From positions 1 through 42,376 of the forward strand of contig JAIOQY010000005.1 of NCBI GenBank assembly GCA_021108435.1: a stretch of DNA of 42,376 nucleotides. Direction: 5' to 3'. This DNA is from Candidatus Aegiribacteria sp. Lineage in GTDB: Bacteria; Fermentibacterota; Fermentibacteria; Fermentibacterales; JCC-6. Of this stretch, positions 1 through 6,908 are shown one piece after another. Numbering within the stretch: the first letter of the stretch is position 1; each line of letters starts with the position of its first letter. Under the pieces are notes generated by a model. It made no database searches and was not told where the DNA came from. It saw only the letters and a list, made by a program, of their open reading frames with translations. The position numbers and the translations under genes were made by a program.

Positions 1-53
1 GCAGCGGACTTCTAATCCGCAGGCCACAGGTTCGAATCCTGTCGGGCGTACCA
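1..53 (+). tRNA. tRNA-Arg (anticodon TCT), 3' portion
   Basis: The window opens inside a tRNA. A 5-bp anticodon stem (4-8 with 16-20) closes a 7-nt loop whose anticodon, at 11-13, is TCT, which reads AGA (Arg). A 5-nt variable region follows, then the T arm (26-30 paired with 38-42, loop TTCGAAT), the 3' acceptor strand 43-49, discriminator A50 and an encoded CCA at 51-53. The acceptor 5' strand and D arm lie outside the window, so identity rests on the anticodon alone. Confidence 0.9.
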
Positions 54-85
54 AACAGTGCCACCCACCATTAAAACGACAAAAT

Positions 86-109
86 GGGGACACCGATCAG
101 GGTGTCCCC
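86..109 (+). terminator. Hairpin downstream of tRNA-Arg
   Basis: A perfect 9-bp stem (86-94 GGGGACACC with 101-109 GGTGTCCCC) encloses a 6-nt loop, starting 33 nt after the tRNA. It is followed by GCTTTCGTT, which is only moderately T-rich. It probably ends tRNA transcription, although it is not a textbook U-tract terminator. Confidence 0.65.
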
Positions 110-146
110 GCTTTCGTTATTGCACTATGGATTCGGACCTCCGATT

Positions 147-198
147 AAAGATCGGATTGGTGAGTTTACTCTGAGCGAGCGAAAAGAGCCGAAGGGAA
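147..198. repeat. Imperfect direct repeat, copy A
   Basis: This segment matches 1747-1798 in the same orientation, offset by exactly 1600 bp. About 42 of the first 50 positions are identical, and the shared core is TGAGTTTAC-CTGAGCGAG. The two copies bracket the ATPase gene at 302-1549. It looks like a dispersed intergenic repeat; its family is unknown to me. Confidence 0.7.
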
Positions 199-215
199 TC
201 CTGTCGAACATACCA
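196..215 (+). repeat. Partial duplicate of the tRNA-Arg 3' end
   Basis: These 20 nt match the tRNA 3' end at 34-53 at 17 of 20 positions, including the final TACCA. The three differences are all G to A. Such duplications can be attachment-site remnants left where elements integrate into tRNA genes. Nothing upstream of the copy looks like the rest of a tRNA, and there is no integrase in view. Confidence 0.5.
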
Positions 216-301
216 TTGATGTAATCTTGCACAATTGCAGTGAAAATATGCAAATACCGCAAGATCTGCAGTGTTTGTATTTGTTCCTGATATCATGAAA
301 A

Positions 302-1549
302 CTAGACAAGCTCTTTGGCATATTCATAGATGGCCCTTCTTAAATGACAGATCTTCTCATTCCCTCGAACCTTAACAAGGAGATACCCACGGTCCGTGAG
401 GGCTCGAACCTTCCTGCTGACAGTAGACAGGTCATAATTAGTATCTGAATTCTTCTGAATCTCTGTAATGCTGAGAGATCCATGCATGGCAAGAGTGAGA
501 ATAATCTCTCTTTCTCTGTCATTAAGCCTGTCAAACCTGTCCCGACCCATCTCCCTTACAATCAGACTACTAGCTATTTCGATCTCCCTGATTGTTACGG
601 AGTTCTGATCCCGACTCTGTTGCAGTGCTGCGCTCGCGATTCGAATAACGTATCTCGGATTTCCACCGGAAAGATGCAATAGTCTATCTATACATTCAGT
701 TTCAAATGGCTCGATACCACGACCTCGCTTACGTACAAGCTCCAACCTCTTTTCGAGTAACTCCCGAACGTGTTGATACTCCAGAGGAGTTAATCGGAGG
801 CGGTTCTGTTCAGGGAAGAGGTTGTTGAAGGATGGTTCAACCTGAGCGAAACGACTGAACAGATCAGGCGACCCGCCGACTACGAGCATATAGGGTTTCT
901 TCTGAAATAAGAGGCGCATCTGCTGAAGAAGGTCTATGGAGTGCGATCCAGCTACATACTGTCCTTCATCGAGTAGAATTATTATAGCTTTGGGCTTGTG
1001 TCCCATAAGTTCCAATACTTCCCTCAGCATCTCCAGGATCTCGTAGAAATCCTCAGGGGAAGCTTTTGTCTCGGTTACAGCCCTTGAATAGCTGAATATA
1101 TTTAACAGGCTCTCCTTAAGTTGTTTATGCTTGGTAAGTTCTATTCCTTTAAGCCTCTTGCGTATTTCGTCACTGGAAATCTTCTTCCCCAGTTTCAGAT
1201 AGTGCAGAACTGTGCTGCCCAAACCCAGATCCAATTGATTGAGAAGATCTCCGACCAGTGACTTTACCATTATACCGGGTTCGGTTCCTTCGGCTATATC
1301 GATTCGCGAAAAGAATAGACCATCATACAATCTCATCTTTGCCTCGACAAAGTTGATTATCGAGGTTTTGCCGATTCCATCCTCTCCCAGAATGGCGATG
1401 TTCTGTGGAAAACCGTGACTTGCTGAGTGAATCAGATCACTAATTCCCTTCCTAACTTCCTCCCTATTTACCAGGAGGTTCATTTCATCCGCTGTCAAAG
1501 GGTTATCATTGAAGGGATCGGCCTCAATGTAATCAGAAATAAGGGCCAT
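302..1549 (-). CDS. Orc1/AAA_16-like AAA+ ATPase with C-terminal winged helix
   Basis: The protein is a predicted cytoplasmic 415-aa ATPase. Walker A (GEDGIGKT, Lys61) follows an N-terminal linker. Walker B (IILLDEGQ) has Asp194 and Glu195, a sensor-1-like segment lies near 223-230, and a GGNPRY sensor-2-like motif is near 295-300. Residues ~340-415 resemble a MarR-like winged helix with a recognition helix around DLSTVSRKVRAL, so DNA binding is likely. I chose the ATG at 1549 because AGGAGG (1558-1563) lies 8 nt upstream; an in-frame GTG at 1558 overlaps that site. The gene stands alone, flanked by direct repeats and near a tRNA, which suggests a mobile or accessory origin. This architecture occurs in predicted archaeal-type ATPases and in transposon or plasmid ATPases. 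The specific role is unknown. Confidence 0.8.
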   Translation of the reverse strand: MALISDYIEADPFNDNPLTADEMNLLVNREEVRKGISDLIHSASHGFPQNIAILGEDGIGKTSIINFVEAKMRLYDGLFFSRIDIAEGTEPGIMVKSLVGDLLNQLDLGLGSTVLHYLKLGKKISSDEIRKRLKGIELTKHKQLKESLLNIFSYSRAVTETKASPEDFYEILEMLREVLELMGHKPKAIIILLDEGQYVAGSHSIDLLQQMRLLFQKKPYMLVVGGSPDLFSRFAQVEPSFNNLFPEQNRLRLTPLEYQHVRELLEKRLELVRKRGRGIEPFETECIDRLLHLSGGNPRYVIRIASAALQQSRDQNSVTIREIEIASSLIVREMGRDRFDRLNDREREIILTLAMHGSLSITEIQKNSDTNYDLSTVSRKVRALTDRGYLLVKVRGNEKICHLRRAIYEYAKELV

Positions 1550-1569
1550 GCCTGTCACCTCCTTGCAGA

Positions 1570-1598
1570 ATTATAAGTATATTCTACAAGTATTGCAA
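1570..1598 (-). promoter_or_regulatory. Candidate sigma70-type promoter of the ATPase gene
   Basis: Read on the minus strand, TTGCAA (1593-1598) is followed after 17 nt by a perfect TATAAT (1570-1575). Transcription would start near 1563, giving a leader of only about 15 nt that still includes the AGGAGG site. The -35 box lies inside a tandem 9-bp repeat, so autorepression by the DNA-binding product is plausible. Confidence 0.6.
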
Positions 1599-1604
1599 GT
1601 ATTG
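1587..1604. repeat. Tandem 9-bp repeat, possible operator
   Basis: CAAGTATTG occurs twice in perfect tandem (1587-1595 and 1596-1604) and overlaps the -35 box. An inverted pair, GCAAGT (1595-1600) and ACTTGC (1609-1614), lies next to it. Related TTGCA/TGCAA words recur in the 3' flank at about 227-270. A separate 10-mer, TCCTGATATC, is present at both 285-294 and 1624-1633. Confidence 0.45.
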
Positions 1605-1707
1605 CAGAACTTGCGCAGTATTATCCTGATATCGCAAGAAGTCCAGAGGAAGTTTGAGTGGCATTATCGGGAGCAATCCTAATTCCGGCAATCCCACGAA
1701 GGAATGA

Positions 1708-1989
1708 TTATCCTGAGTCTACTCCTGCTAATTCGGAACTATTATCAAAGATCGGAATGGTGAGTTTACCCTGAGCGAGTGCAACGAGTCGAGGAGAAAG
1801 CGGAGGTATACCGAGTACCGGTCCGAACCTGACAAGCCAGAGATCAAGAAATCCCGGTGGAGGATTTTGGGTTGCGGCAATAATGTATCCATCATTGGAT
1901 GTTTGTTGAAAAGATCTTCCTCCCGCAGATGCGGATGCACCAACGGTTGTTTCCCATTCAACGTTTCCAATGCTGTCAATCTTTATAAT
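1708..1989 (-). pseudogene. Remnant of a secreted propeller-repeat protein
   Basis: A start-less reading frame runs from about 1989 to a stop at 1708. It contains IDSIGNVEWETTVG, then GRSFQQTSNDGYIIAA and LDLWLVRFGP. This order matches the repeated WEKTFGG...SVQQTSDGGYIIAG...DLWLVK unit of secreted beta-propeller proteins common in FCB and environmental genomes. Only about one repeat unit survives. The upstream side is broken by stops and an apparent frameshift, and the downstream side runs into direct-repeat copy B, after which homology to the family ends. It is a relic, not an active gene. The rest of the 561-bp gap 1550-2110 holds the ATPase promoter and a hairpin. Confidence 0.6.
1747..1798. 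repeat. Imperfect direct repeat, copy B
   Basis: This is the second copy of the repeat at 147-198, in the same orientation. It overlaps the tail of a decayed reading frame (1708-1989), so it may have arrived by insertion into that gene. Confidence 0.7.
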
Positions 1990-2024
1990 ACAATAAGAGC
2001 AAGGTCATTACACAGGATCTCATC

Positions 2025-2054
2025 ATCATTCGTGCTTTTTCAAGCTCGAATGAT
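2025..2054 (-). terminator. Hairpin downstream of the beta-helix gene
   Basis: An 8-bp stem (2025-2032 with 2047-2054), a single mismatch and a further 4-bp stem (2034-2037 with 2042-2045) close a 4-nt loop. It begins 56 nt past the stop of the 2111-4237 gene. On the minus strand no clear U-tract follows; the T-rich flank is on the plus-strand side (2055-2068), so orientation is uncertain. Confidence 0.5.
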
Positions 2055-2110
2055 TGGATTTAGTTTTTAACTTCATATCGGTATAACTGGAGAATGTGAG
2101 TCTGATCAGA

Positions 2111-4237
2111 TTATAGTAATATCATTTTCTTTATAATATCTCGCTCTTCTGTTTTCAGTAAGTAGAAATACATTCCCGAAGGAACAGGTTCACTGCTCCC
2201 ATCTGTACCATTCCAAATCACTCTATGAAGACCGACTCTTAAACTCTGATTAACAAGCGTAATAGTTTTTTGACCTGCTATATTGTAAATTGAAAGCTCT
2301 ACTGCACCATCTACAGATATGGAAAAAGAGATTGCTGTTGTTGTATTAAAAGGATTTGGATAATTCGATAACAGATTGACTATGCCTGTACTATTACTGA
2401 TTTCTGGATTTACAGTTGTACCAGCATCATACTCGAAAGCTCCTATATCAGGTGCTGAACCACTATATGGAAAACTGATACCCTGACCTGCATCCCAAAC
2501 CATTGAGTTAGCTAAAGTGATTCTATTATTATCATAATCTACATCAGTTATCCTTACAGTTTCAACTTCCCCTTCTAATTGAATCAAATCTCCGACTGTT
2601 ATACCGTAACCATCACAGAAATAACCGGCATCTCCGACTGTTATGACAGAACCAGAACCCGATGAAACAGTATGCGAAAGAAATGTTCCTGCATCTATAA
2701 GCTGTGAAGTGCTTTCTAAGTTGAAATCCTCAGTAGTCGGATCTATGAAAAGAGGATCTATTATGATGTTATCGTTAATATTTAGAGGGAAATTTGTCTC
2801 CCACCATGAAAGAGGATAGTTTCCTATGAGAATATCATAGATGTATACTTCTCGATCATTAAAGAAATCATTATAACGAAAAGCATTATTTCTAAGTTCA
2901 GCTAATTCGGAATAGATCATATATAGTTTTGTACTATCATCTTCCGTGTTATAGATTATGTTATTTGTAAACGTATTATCGTCAACTACGGATCCATAAG
3001 ATTCGGTAATAGACCATTCTTCAGGATATAGAACCTGCTGGGACTGACCAAGGTAAATGCTGTTGTTATTGTAAAATGTATTACTGAAAAACTTATTGTT
3101 CCCGCCAGTTCTACCGTCTGTTAAATACACACCGCCTGACTGACCGTTATGGTAGCATACATTGTTATAAAAACTATTATCATTACCATCTACCTGTAAG
3201 CCACACCCCGTACATCGATATGCAAAATTGTTTCTCCATACCTCACGATAGGTATCCCAGTTTGAACACATCGCACTACTGCCGGAATCGTGAAATCTAT
3301 TATTCTGGATAATGTTATGATGAGGCTGTGTTCCATTTGTATATCCTCTGGTGTTGATAGGGTTATGCCCTGTAAGGGATATATCATTCCCTTCGATCAG
3401 ATTATGATGACCGGTCAGGAATATTCCATCTCCCTCATCCCAGTACCATGAGCCTGAATGGAATATAGTATTGTCCTGAATCTGGTTGTGGTGTGTTTCT
3501 TCTCCAAGGCTTATACCGCCATAAGTATATTGAATGTTTAAATTCTTAAAAATGCAATTACTACTACTGTCACTCAATATTCCGATAACTATCCATTTCA
3601 TATGAATTCCGTCTATTACTATGTAATCCTTGTCGAAGTGAGCGCCCTTTCCTGTGGATGCTCTCATTGTGTGATTGTTTGGATCGTCTCCTGTGGAAGT
3701 CCAGACATAGAATCGCTGGTTTACCTCATCATGATAGAACTTGCCGGGTTCATCAAGGTCAGATAACGAGAAAACAGGCCATAGTCCACAATAGAATTCA
3801 GCTTCCTCGAAAGTATCTTCCCATAGCGGAATGGTATAACCAGCATAATGAGCCCAATAGATAGAACCAGTATGATTGACCCAGTCGGTAATCAATAGAG
3901 AACGATCAATAACCGGTGTCTCGTTCGGATATGCCTTGTATGTAATGTAATCCCACTGAGTCCCTGAACTTATCGGGTCTATGCTTTCGTTATATGATCC
4001 CTCTCTTATAATCGCAGTATCACCAGGTTCCAATTCAGTATTTGCTTTAGAAATGGTCTGCCATGGTTCAGAGAATGTTCCTGGATTGTTATCATCTCCA
4101 TATGGAGCAACATAATATGTCTCCGCATAAATTGTATTGAAACTGTTCAGTATTCCTAGAATAAATGATGTTATAATGAACTTCCTGATAGAATTGAAGT
4201 AATCATACTCATCTTTACCACTCCTGAAGAATCCCAA
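2111..4237 (-). CDS. Secreted right-handed beta-helix protein with type IX-like sorting domain
   Basis: A large exported protein. After a hydrophobic segment (IITSFILGILNSF) comes ETYYVAPYGDDNNPG, the usual opening of DUF1565/parallel beta-helix proteins. Many Asn-rich rungs follow (NNAFRYN, NNIIYN, IQNNRF), typical of pectate-lyase-like or carbohydrate-binding helices. The last ~85 residues (NYPNPFN..., LSIYNIAGQK, SGMYFYLLK) form a FlgD/type-A-like C-terminal sorting domain, implying outer-membrane export. I see no catalytic signature that names a substrate. The reading frame stays open to a TTG at 4279 without a ribosome site; the TTG at 4237 has AGGAG 5 nt upstream and is preferred. An out-of-frame ATG with a nearby purine-rich site also lies just before the signal segment, so a frameshift at the start is possible. 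Confidence 0.75.
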   Translation of the reverse strand: MGFFRSGKDEYDYFNSIRKFIITSFILGILNSFNTIYAETYYVAPYGDDNNPGTFSEPWQTISKANTELEPGDTAIIREGSYNESIDPISSGTQWDYITYKAYPNETPVIDRSLLITDWVNHTGSIYWAHYAGYTIPLWEDTFEEAEFYCGLWPVFSLSDLDEPGKFYHDEVNQRFYVWTSTGDDPNNHTMRASTGKGAHFDKDYIVIDGIHMKWIVIGILSDSSSNCIFKNLNIQYTYGGISLGEETHHNQIQDNTIFHSGSWYWDEGDGIFLTGHHNLIEGNDISLTGHNPINTRGYTNGTQPHHNIIQNNRFHDSGSSAMCSNWDTYREVWRNNFAYRCTGCGLQVDGNDNSFYNNVCYHNGQSGGVYLTDGRTGGNNKFFSNTFYNNNSIYLGQSQQVLYPEEWSITESYGSVVDDNTFTNNIIYNTEDDSTKLYMIYSELAELRNNAFRYNDFFNDREVYIYDILIGNYPLSWWETNFPLNINDNIIIDPLFIDPTTEDFNLESTSQLIDAGTFLSHTVSSGSGSVITVGDAGYFCDGYGITVGDLIQLEGEVETVRITDVDYDNNRITLANSMVWDAGQGISFPYSGSAPDIGAFEYDAGTTVNPEISNSTGIVNLLSNYPNPFNTTTAISFSISVDGAVELSIYNIAGQKTITLVNQSLRVGLHRVIWNGTDGSSEPVPSGMYFYLLKTEERDIIKKMILL

Positions 4238-4362
4238 AATGTCTCCTGCCCAGCCAGTGTTCTTATCTTGAAATGACAATACAGTAACCTGTACAGTTCC
4301 GTCAAACCCTAACCAGTAAATCTCAGGAATATCATCTTTCCGCGTAGAACATGCATCTGATA

Positions 4363-4392
4363 AATGGCGCCACCATGAAAAGTGGCGCCATT
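4363..4392 (-). terminator. Strong hairpin downstream of the PepSY-like gene
   Basis: A perfect 11-bp stem (4363-4373 AATGGCGCCAC with 4382-4392) closes an 8-nt loop, about 90 nt past the stop at 4480. Neither side carries a real U-tract. It may work as a terminator, an RNA-stabilising structure or both. Confidence 0.55.
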
Positions 4393-4479
4393 CCTCTTAC
4401 AATGGGTGGGAAGTAAAGCTATCCGATACCTGAATCAACCGTCAACGATCCAGAACAGATCTGATTCGCTTTCTTCCGT

Positions 4480-4812
4480 TTAGTTGTATTCCTCTACCGG
4501 CTCTCCTTCCTCAATGTCGATATCATCGTCATCCTTGAGCTCGATCTCGACTACTATACCTTCCTCGGTAACCAATAATTCATACTCCTCACCGTCGAGA
4601 ATACCCTCTATCTCGTAGACGATACCCTTGTCTGTAATCTTGGTCATGGCCTTCACCAGTTCAACTCCGGGGAGAACCTCCCTGGCAGCGTCCAGCACCG
4701 ATAAAGGCACCTCATCGATAGGTACTTCCTCCGCCACAGATTGTGTCAGGGCCGGTGCAGCGGAGAGCAAAAGAACCAGGAACAGTATAGTGGACCTGAT
4801 ATGCTTTTTCAT
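4480..4812 (-). CDS. Small exported PepSY-like protein
   Basis: The product is 110 aa, with an N-terminal signal peptide (MKKHIRSTILFLVLLLSA, cleavage probably near APALT). A single compact domain follows, resembling PepSY-like proteins: VLDAAREVLPGVELVKAM then a short beta hairpin and YELLVTEEGIVVEIE. The tail is very acidic (DDDDIDIEEGEP). PepSY-like domains are thought to bind or inhibit proteases or ligands in the periplasm; the partner here is unknown. The ATG at 4812 has an AAAGGA site; the upstream in-frame TTG at 4830 overlaps that site and is rejected. The gene stands alone and is divergent from the 5098 gene. Confidence 0.7.
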   Translation of the reverse strand: MKKHIRSTILFLVLLLSAAPALTQSVAEEVPIDEVPLSVLDAAREVLPGVELVKAMTKITDKGIVYEIEGILDGEEYELLVTEEGIVVEIELKDDDDIDIEEGEPVEEYN

Positions 4813-5035
4813 GATGCTTTTTCCTTTCAAATTAAGTTTGACGGTTCACTACAACGTATAGTCATAATATTAACTGGAGTTCCAGGCGCATTTTATTAGA
4901 TAATGACATCGCCTGTTAAAATGTTACGCTGAAAACCGATACCCGGCTCACAGAGCTTCTCCAATTCCTCTGACTTCAATGGAAGGACGCCGAGTAATAC
5001 GCGCATTTAATAATGGTTCATAATTTGATTATTAT

Positions 5036-5063
5036 TTGACATAATTTTTCAGAAGCATATTTT
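5036..5063 (+). promoter_or_regulatory. Candidate promoter of the 5098-8009 gene group
   Basis: A perfect TTGACA (5036-5041) is followed after 16 nt by TATTTT (5058-5063), a 4/6 match to the -10 consensus. This would give a leader of about 28 nt ending at the ATG at 5098. The surrounding 4990-5060 stretch is AT-rich, as expected between divergent genes. Confidence 0.5.
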
Positions 5064-5097
5064 GTATCAAAAGGGAAACCTGAAAGGAACGGTTACA

Positions 5098-5703
5098 ATG
5101 AGAATTCATTCATCCGGATCTTATGGCCCAGGCCGCAATAAGCGTTATACATCCTTTGGAATATCAGCAATATCTCTACTTCTGCTGCTGGCAGTATCAT
5201 CACCTGTCACTGGTGATTCTTCAGATGTAGAACAGGCAACTTACTTCTCCTGCATCCATCCTGAAGGTGAAATATTTGATTCCAGTTATCCGCAGGAAGT
5301 AGAGTTTTCTGTTATAACCGGTCTGGAAGCAACCGTGTTTGCAGATAGTTTTCTTTCTCTCATGGGTGCAGATGATGTTGTTTTCTGCCGAACAACATGG
5401 ATCGTGGCTCCTCTCGGTGGTTATCTGGTAGATGGACTATGTGAGATCGATATTGAAGGAATACACTACACATCATTCAGAATCGGAATCGGAGACGGAT
5501 CAGAAGGTAATCCGGAAGAAGATGCATTCACCTTCATTGCCCGTTCCACAACAGACGGAAACGGAAATATACTCTGGTATCCAGCACCCGGACCAGATTT
5601 TCAGCCAGGGGAAGATGAAAGGTTTCCGGAAAACCTTCTCGAATACGAATTCCTTCTGAACAGGGAGGATTTCGAAAATCTTGAAAGTGATTTTCCGAGA
5701 TAG
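5098..5703 (+). CDS. Exported protein of unknown function
   Basis: A 201-aa protein with a twin-basic N-region and a hydrophobic stretch (FGISAISLLLLLAVSS) that looks like a signal peptide cleaved near VTGDS. The mature part is acidic, rich in beta-type residues and free of any motif I recognise; two cysteines (FSCIHP, FCRTTW) could form a disulfide. The ATG at 5098 has AAAGGA nine nt upstream; a TTG at 5062 lies in the candidate promoter and is rejected. It is followed after 39 nt by the lipoprotein gene at 5743, suggesting co-transcription. Confidence 0.65.
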   Translation: MRIHSSGSYGPGRNKRYTSFGISAISLLLLLAVSSPVTGDSSDVEQATYFSCIHPEGEIFDSSYPQEVEFSVITGLEATVFADSFLSLMGADDVVFCRTTWIVAPLGGYLVDGLCEIDIEGIHYTSFRIGIGDGSEGNPEEDAFTFIARSTTDGNGNILWYPAPGPDFQPGEDERFPENLLEYEFLLNREDFENLESDFPR

Positions 5704-5742
5704 GGAATAGTTTTTCTCATGTTATTACAGAAAGGATCAGAA

Positions 5743-6903
5743 ATGAACAGAACATGTATTAATATCGCTCTGTTAATCATCCTTGCGGTATTGACCATAG
5801 CTACTTCTGCAGGATGCGGAGGTGAAGCAGAATCGATCTCTCCTGTTGAAGAAACATCCGGACCGGTTGATACTCTTGTCCTTGCGGTTACTGATACAAT
5901 CGGACTTGAAATGGGAGACAGCTCATATGTTTTCGGCATGATCCTGCAGGCCGCTCATGGAGCTGATGGTAACATAATCGCTCTCGATATGCAGAAGGCC
6001 TGTCTCAGTGTCTACTCACATGACGGTGAGTTTATCGGAAACATCGGGGCTCCCGGTCCCGGTCCGGGAGAATTTCAGATTCCTGTTGATTTCGCTGTAT
6101 TCTCTGACGGTAGCATTGCTGTTACAGACGCCATTTCGCGAGTAATCTCCTACTTCGATGCTGATGGCAGTTATACCGGTATGATGGGTGGATTCTTTCC
6201 AACACCTCCAATGAGTATCGAAGGATGCCCTGATGGAGCTCTCGTTGGCCAGCATATGCCTATGATCATGACCGGAGAGAATATGGAAATGTCGCTCGAA
6301 CTCTCGAAGTGGACTGATGATGCTGAACCTTGTCTTACATACCTCTCGAAACCCATGGAGCTGGAGTTCTCCGGAGAGGGTCAGGCTTCTTCGACTGGTG
6401 GACCGGATTTCGATTTTGCTGTAGGACCGGATGGCAGCGTACTGGTAGCCGAGATATCAGATACTCTATTCTCCGTGATCGGTTTCTCCCCTGAAGGCGA
6501 GGAATTCCTGAATATTCATGAAGTGCGTGACAGAACACCGATGACACAGGAAGAGATAGACGCCGGAGGTCTGGGAATGTCGATAATGGTCATGAATGGT
6601 GAGGCATCCGCTGACATGAACAGGATGGAAACCACATACCCATGGCGAAACGTGATAGGCTCTATAGGCGTAGACTCCCAGAGCAGGATATGGGTCGAAC
6701 TCGCACGGGAAGACCTGCCGGTATTCCAGGTTTACGATTATTCGGGTGAGTTGCTGTTTATAGCAGTTACAGATGTTGAATTCACGCCGGTCACGAGACC
6801 AAGTTTCAAAGTCGACGCCGGTGGAATACTCGCATACGATCAAGATCCTATGGATTATCCCAAGATATACCTGTTTGAACTAGTTGAACAGGAATCTGAA
6901 TAG
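5743..6903 (+). CDS. 6-bladed beta-propeller lipoprotein
   Basis: A 386-aa lipoprotein. The signal peptide ends in a lipobox (TSAGC, Cys25). The mature chain shows propeller-blade spacing: SVYSHDGEFIGNIG with GPGPGEFQIP, then ISYFDADGSYTGMM, FAVGPDGSVLVAE and IGVDSQSRIWVE. This pattern is that of the 6-bladed beta-propeller (NHL/BF3985-like) family found in Bacteroidetes-type lipoproteins. The GxGPGEF motif is characteristic. Such proteins are surface or periplasmic and usually of unknown ligand. The ATG at 5743 with AAAGGA upstream is chosen over ATG 5719. The downstream esterase gene starts 5 nt after the stop. Confidence 0.75.
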   Translation: MNRTCINIALLIILAVLTIATSAGCGGEAESISPVEETSGPVDTLVLAVTDTIGLEMGDSSYVFGMILQAAHGADGNIIALDMQKACLSVYSHDGEFIGNIGAPGPGPGEFQIPVDFAVFSDGSIAVTDAISRVISYFDADGSYTGMMGGFFPTPPMSIEGCPDGALVGQHMPMIMTGENMEMSLELSKWTDDAEPCLTYLSKPMELEFSGEGQASSTGGPDFDFAVGPDGSVLVAEISDTLFSVIGFSPEGEEFLNIHEVRDRTPMTQEEIDAGGLGMSIMVMNGEASADMNRMETTYPWRNVIGSIGVDSQSRIWVELAREDLPVFQVYDYSGELLFIAVTDVEFTPVTRPSFKVDAGGILAYDQDPMDYPKIYLFELVEQESE

Positions 6904-6908
6904 CAGCA

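Noticed and set aside
1587-1640. CRISPR-like or iteron-like array upstream of the ATPase
   Set aside because: Only two exact 9-bp units occur, with no regular spacers; an operator is the better explanation.
1-1800. Complete integrative element at the tRNA
   Set aside because: There is no integrase or relaxase, and the second tRNA-like end is only 162 bp away; the evidence supports at most a scar.
1728-1979. 83-residue minus-strand frame
   Set aside because: It overlaps the propeller remnant in a different frame; the family signature is in the neighbouring frame.
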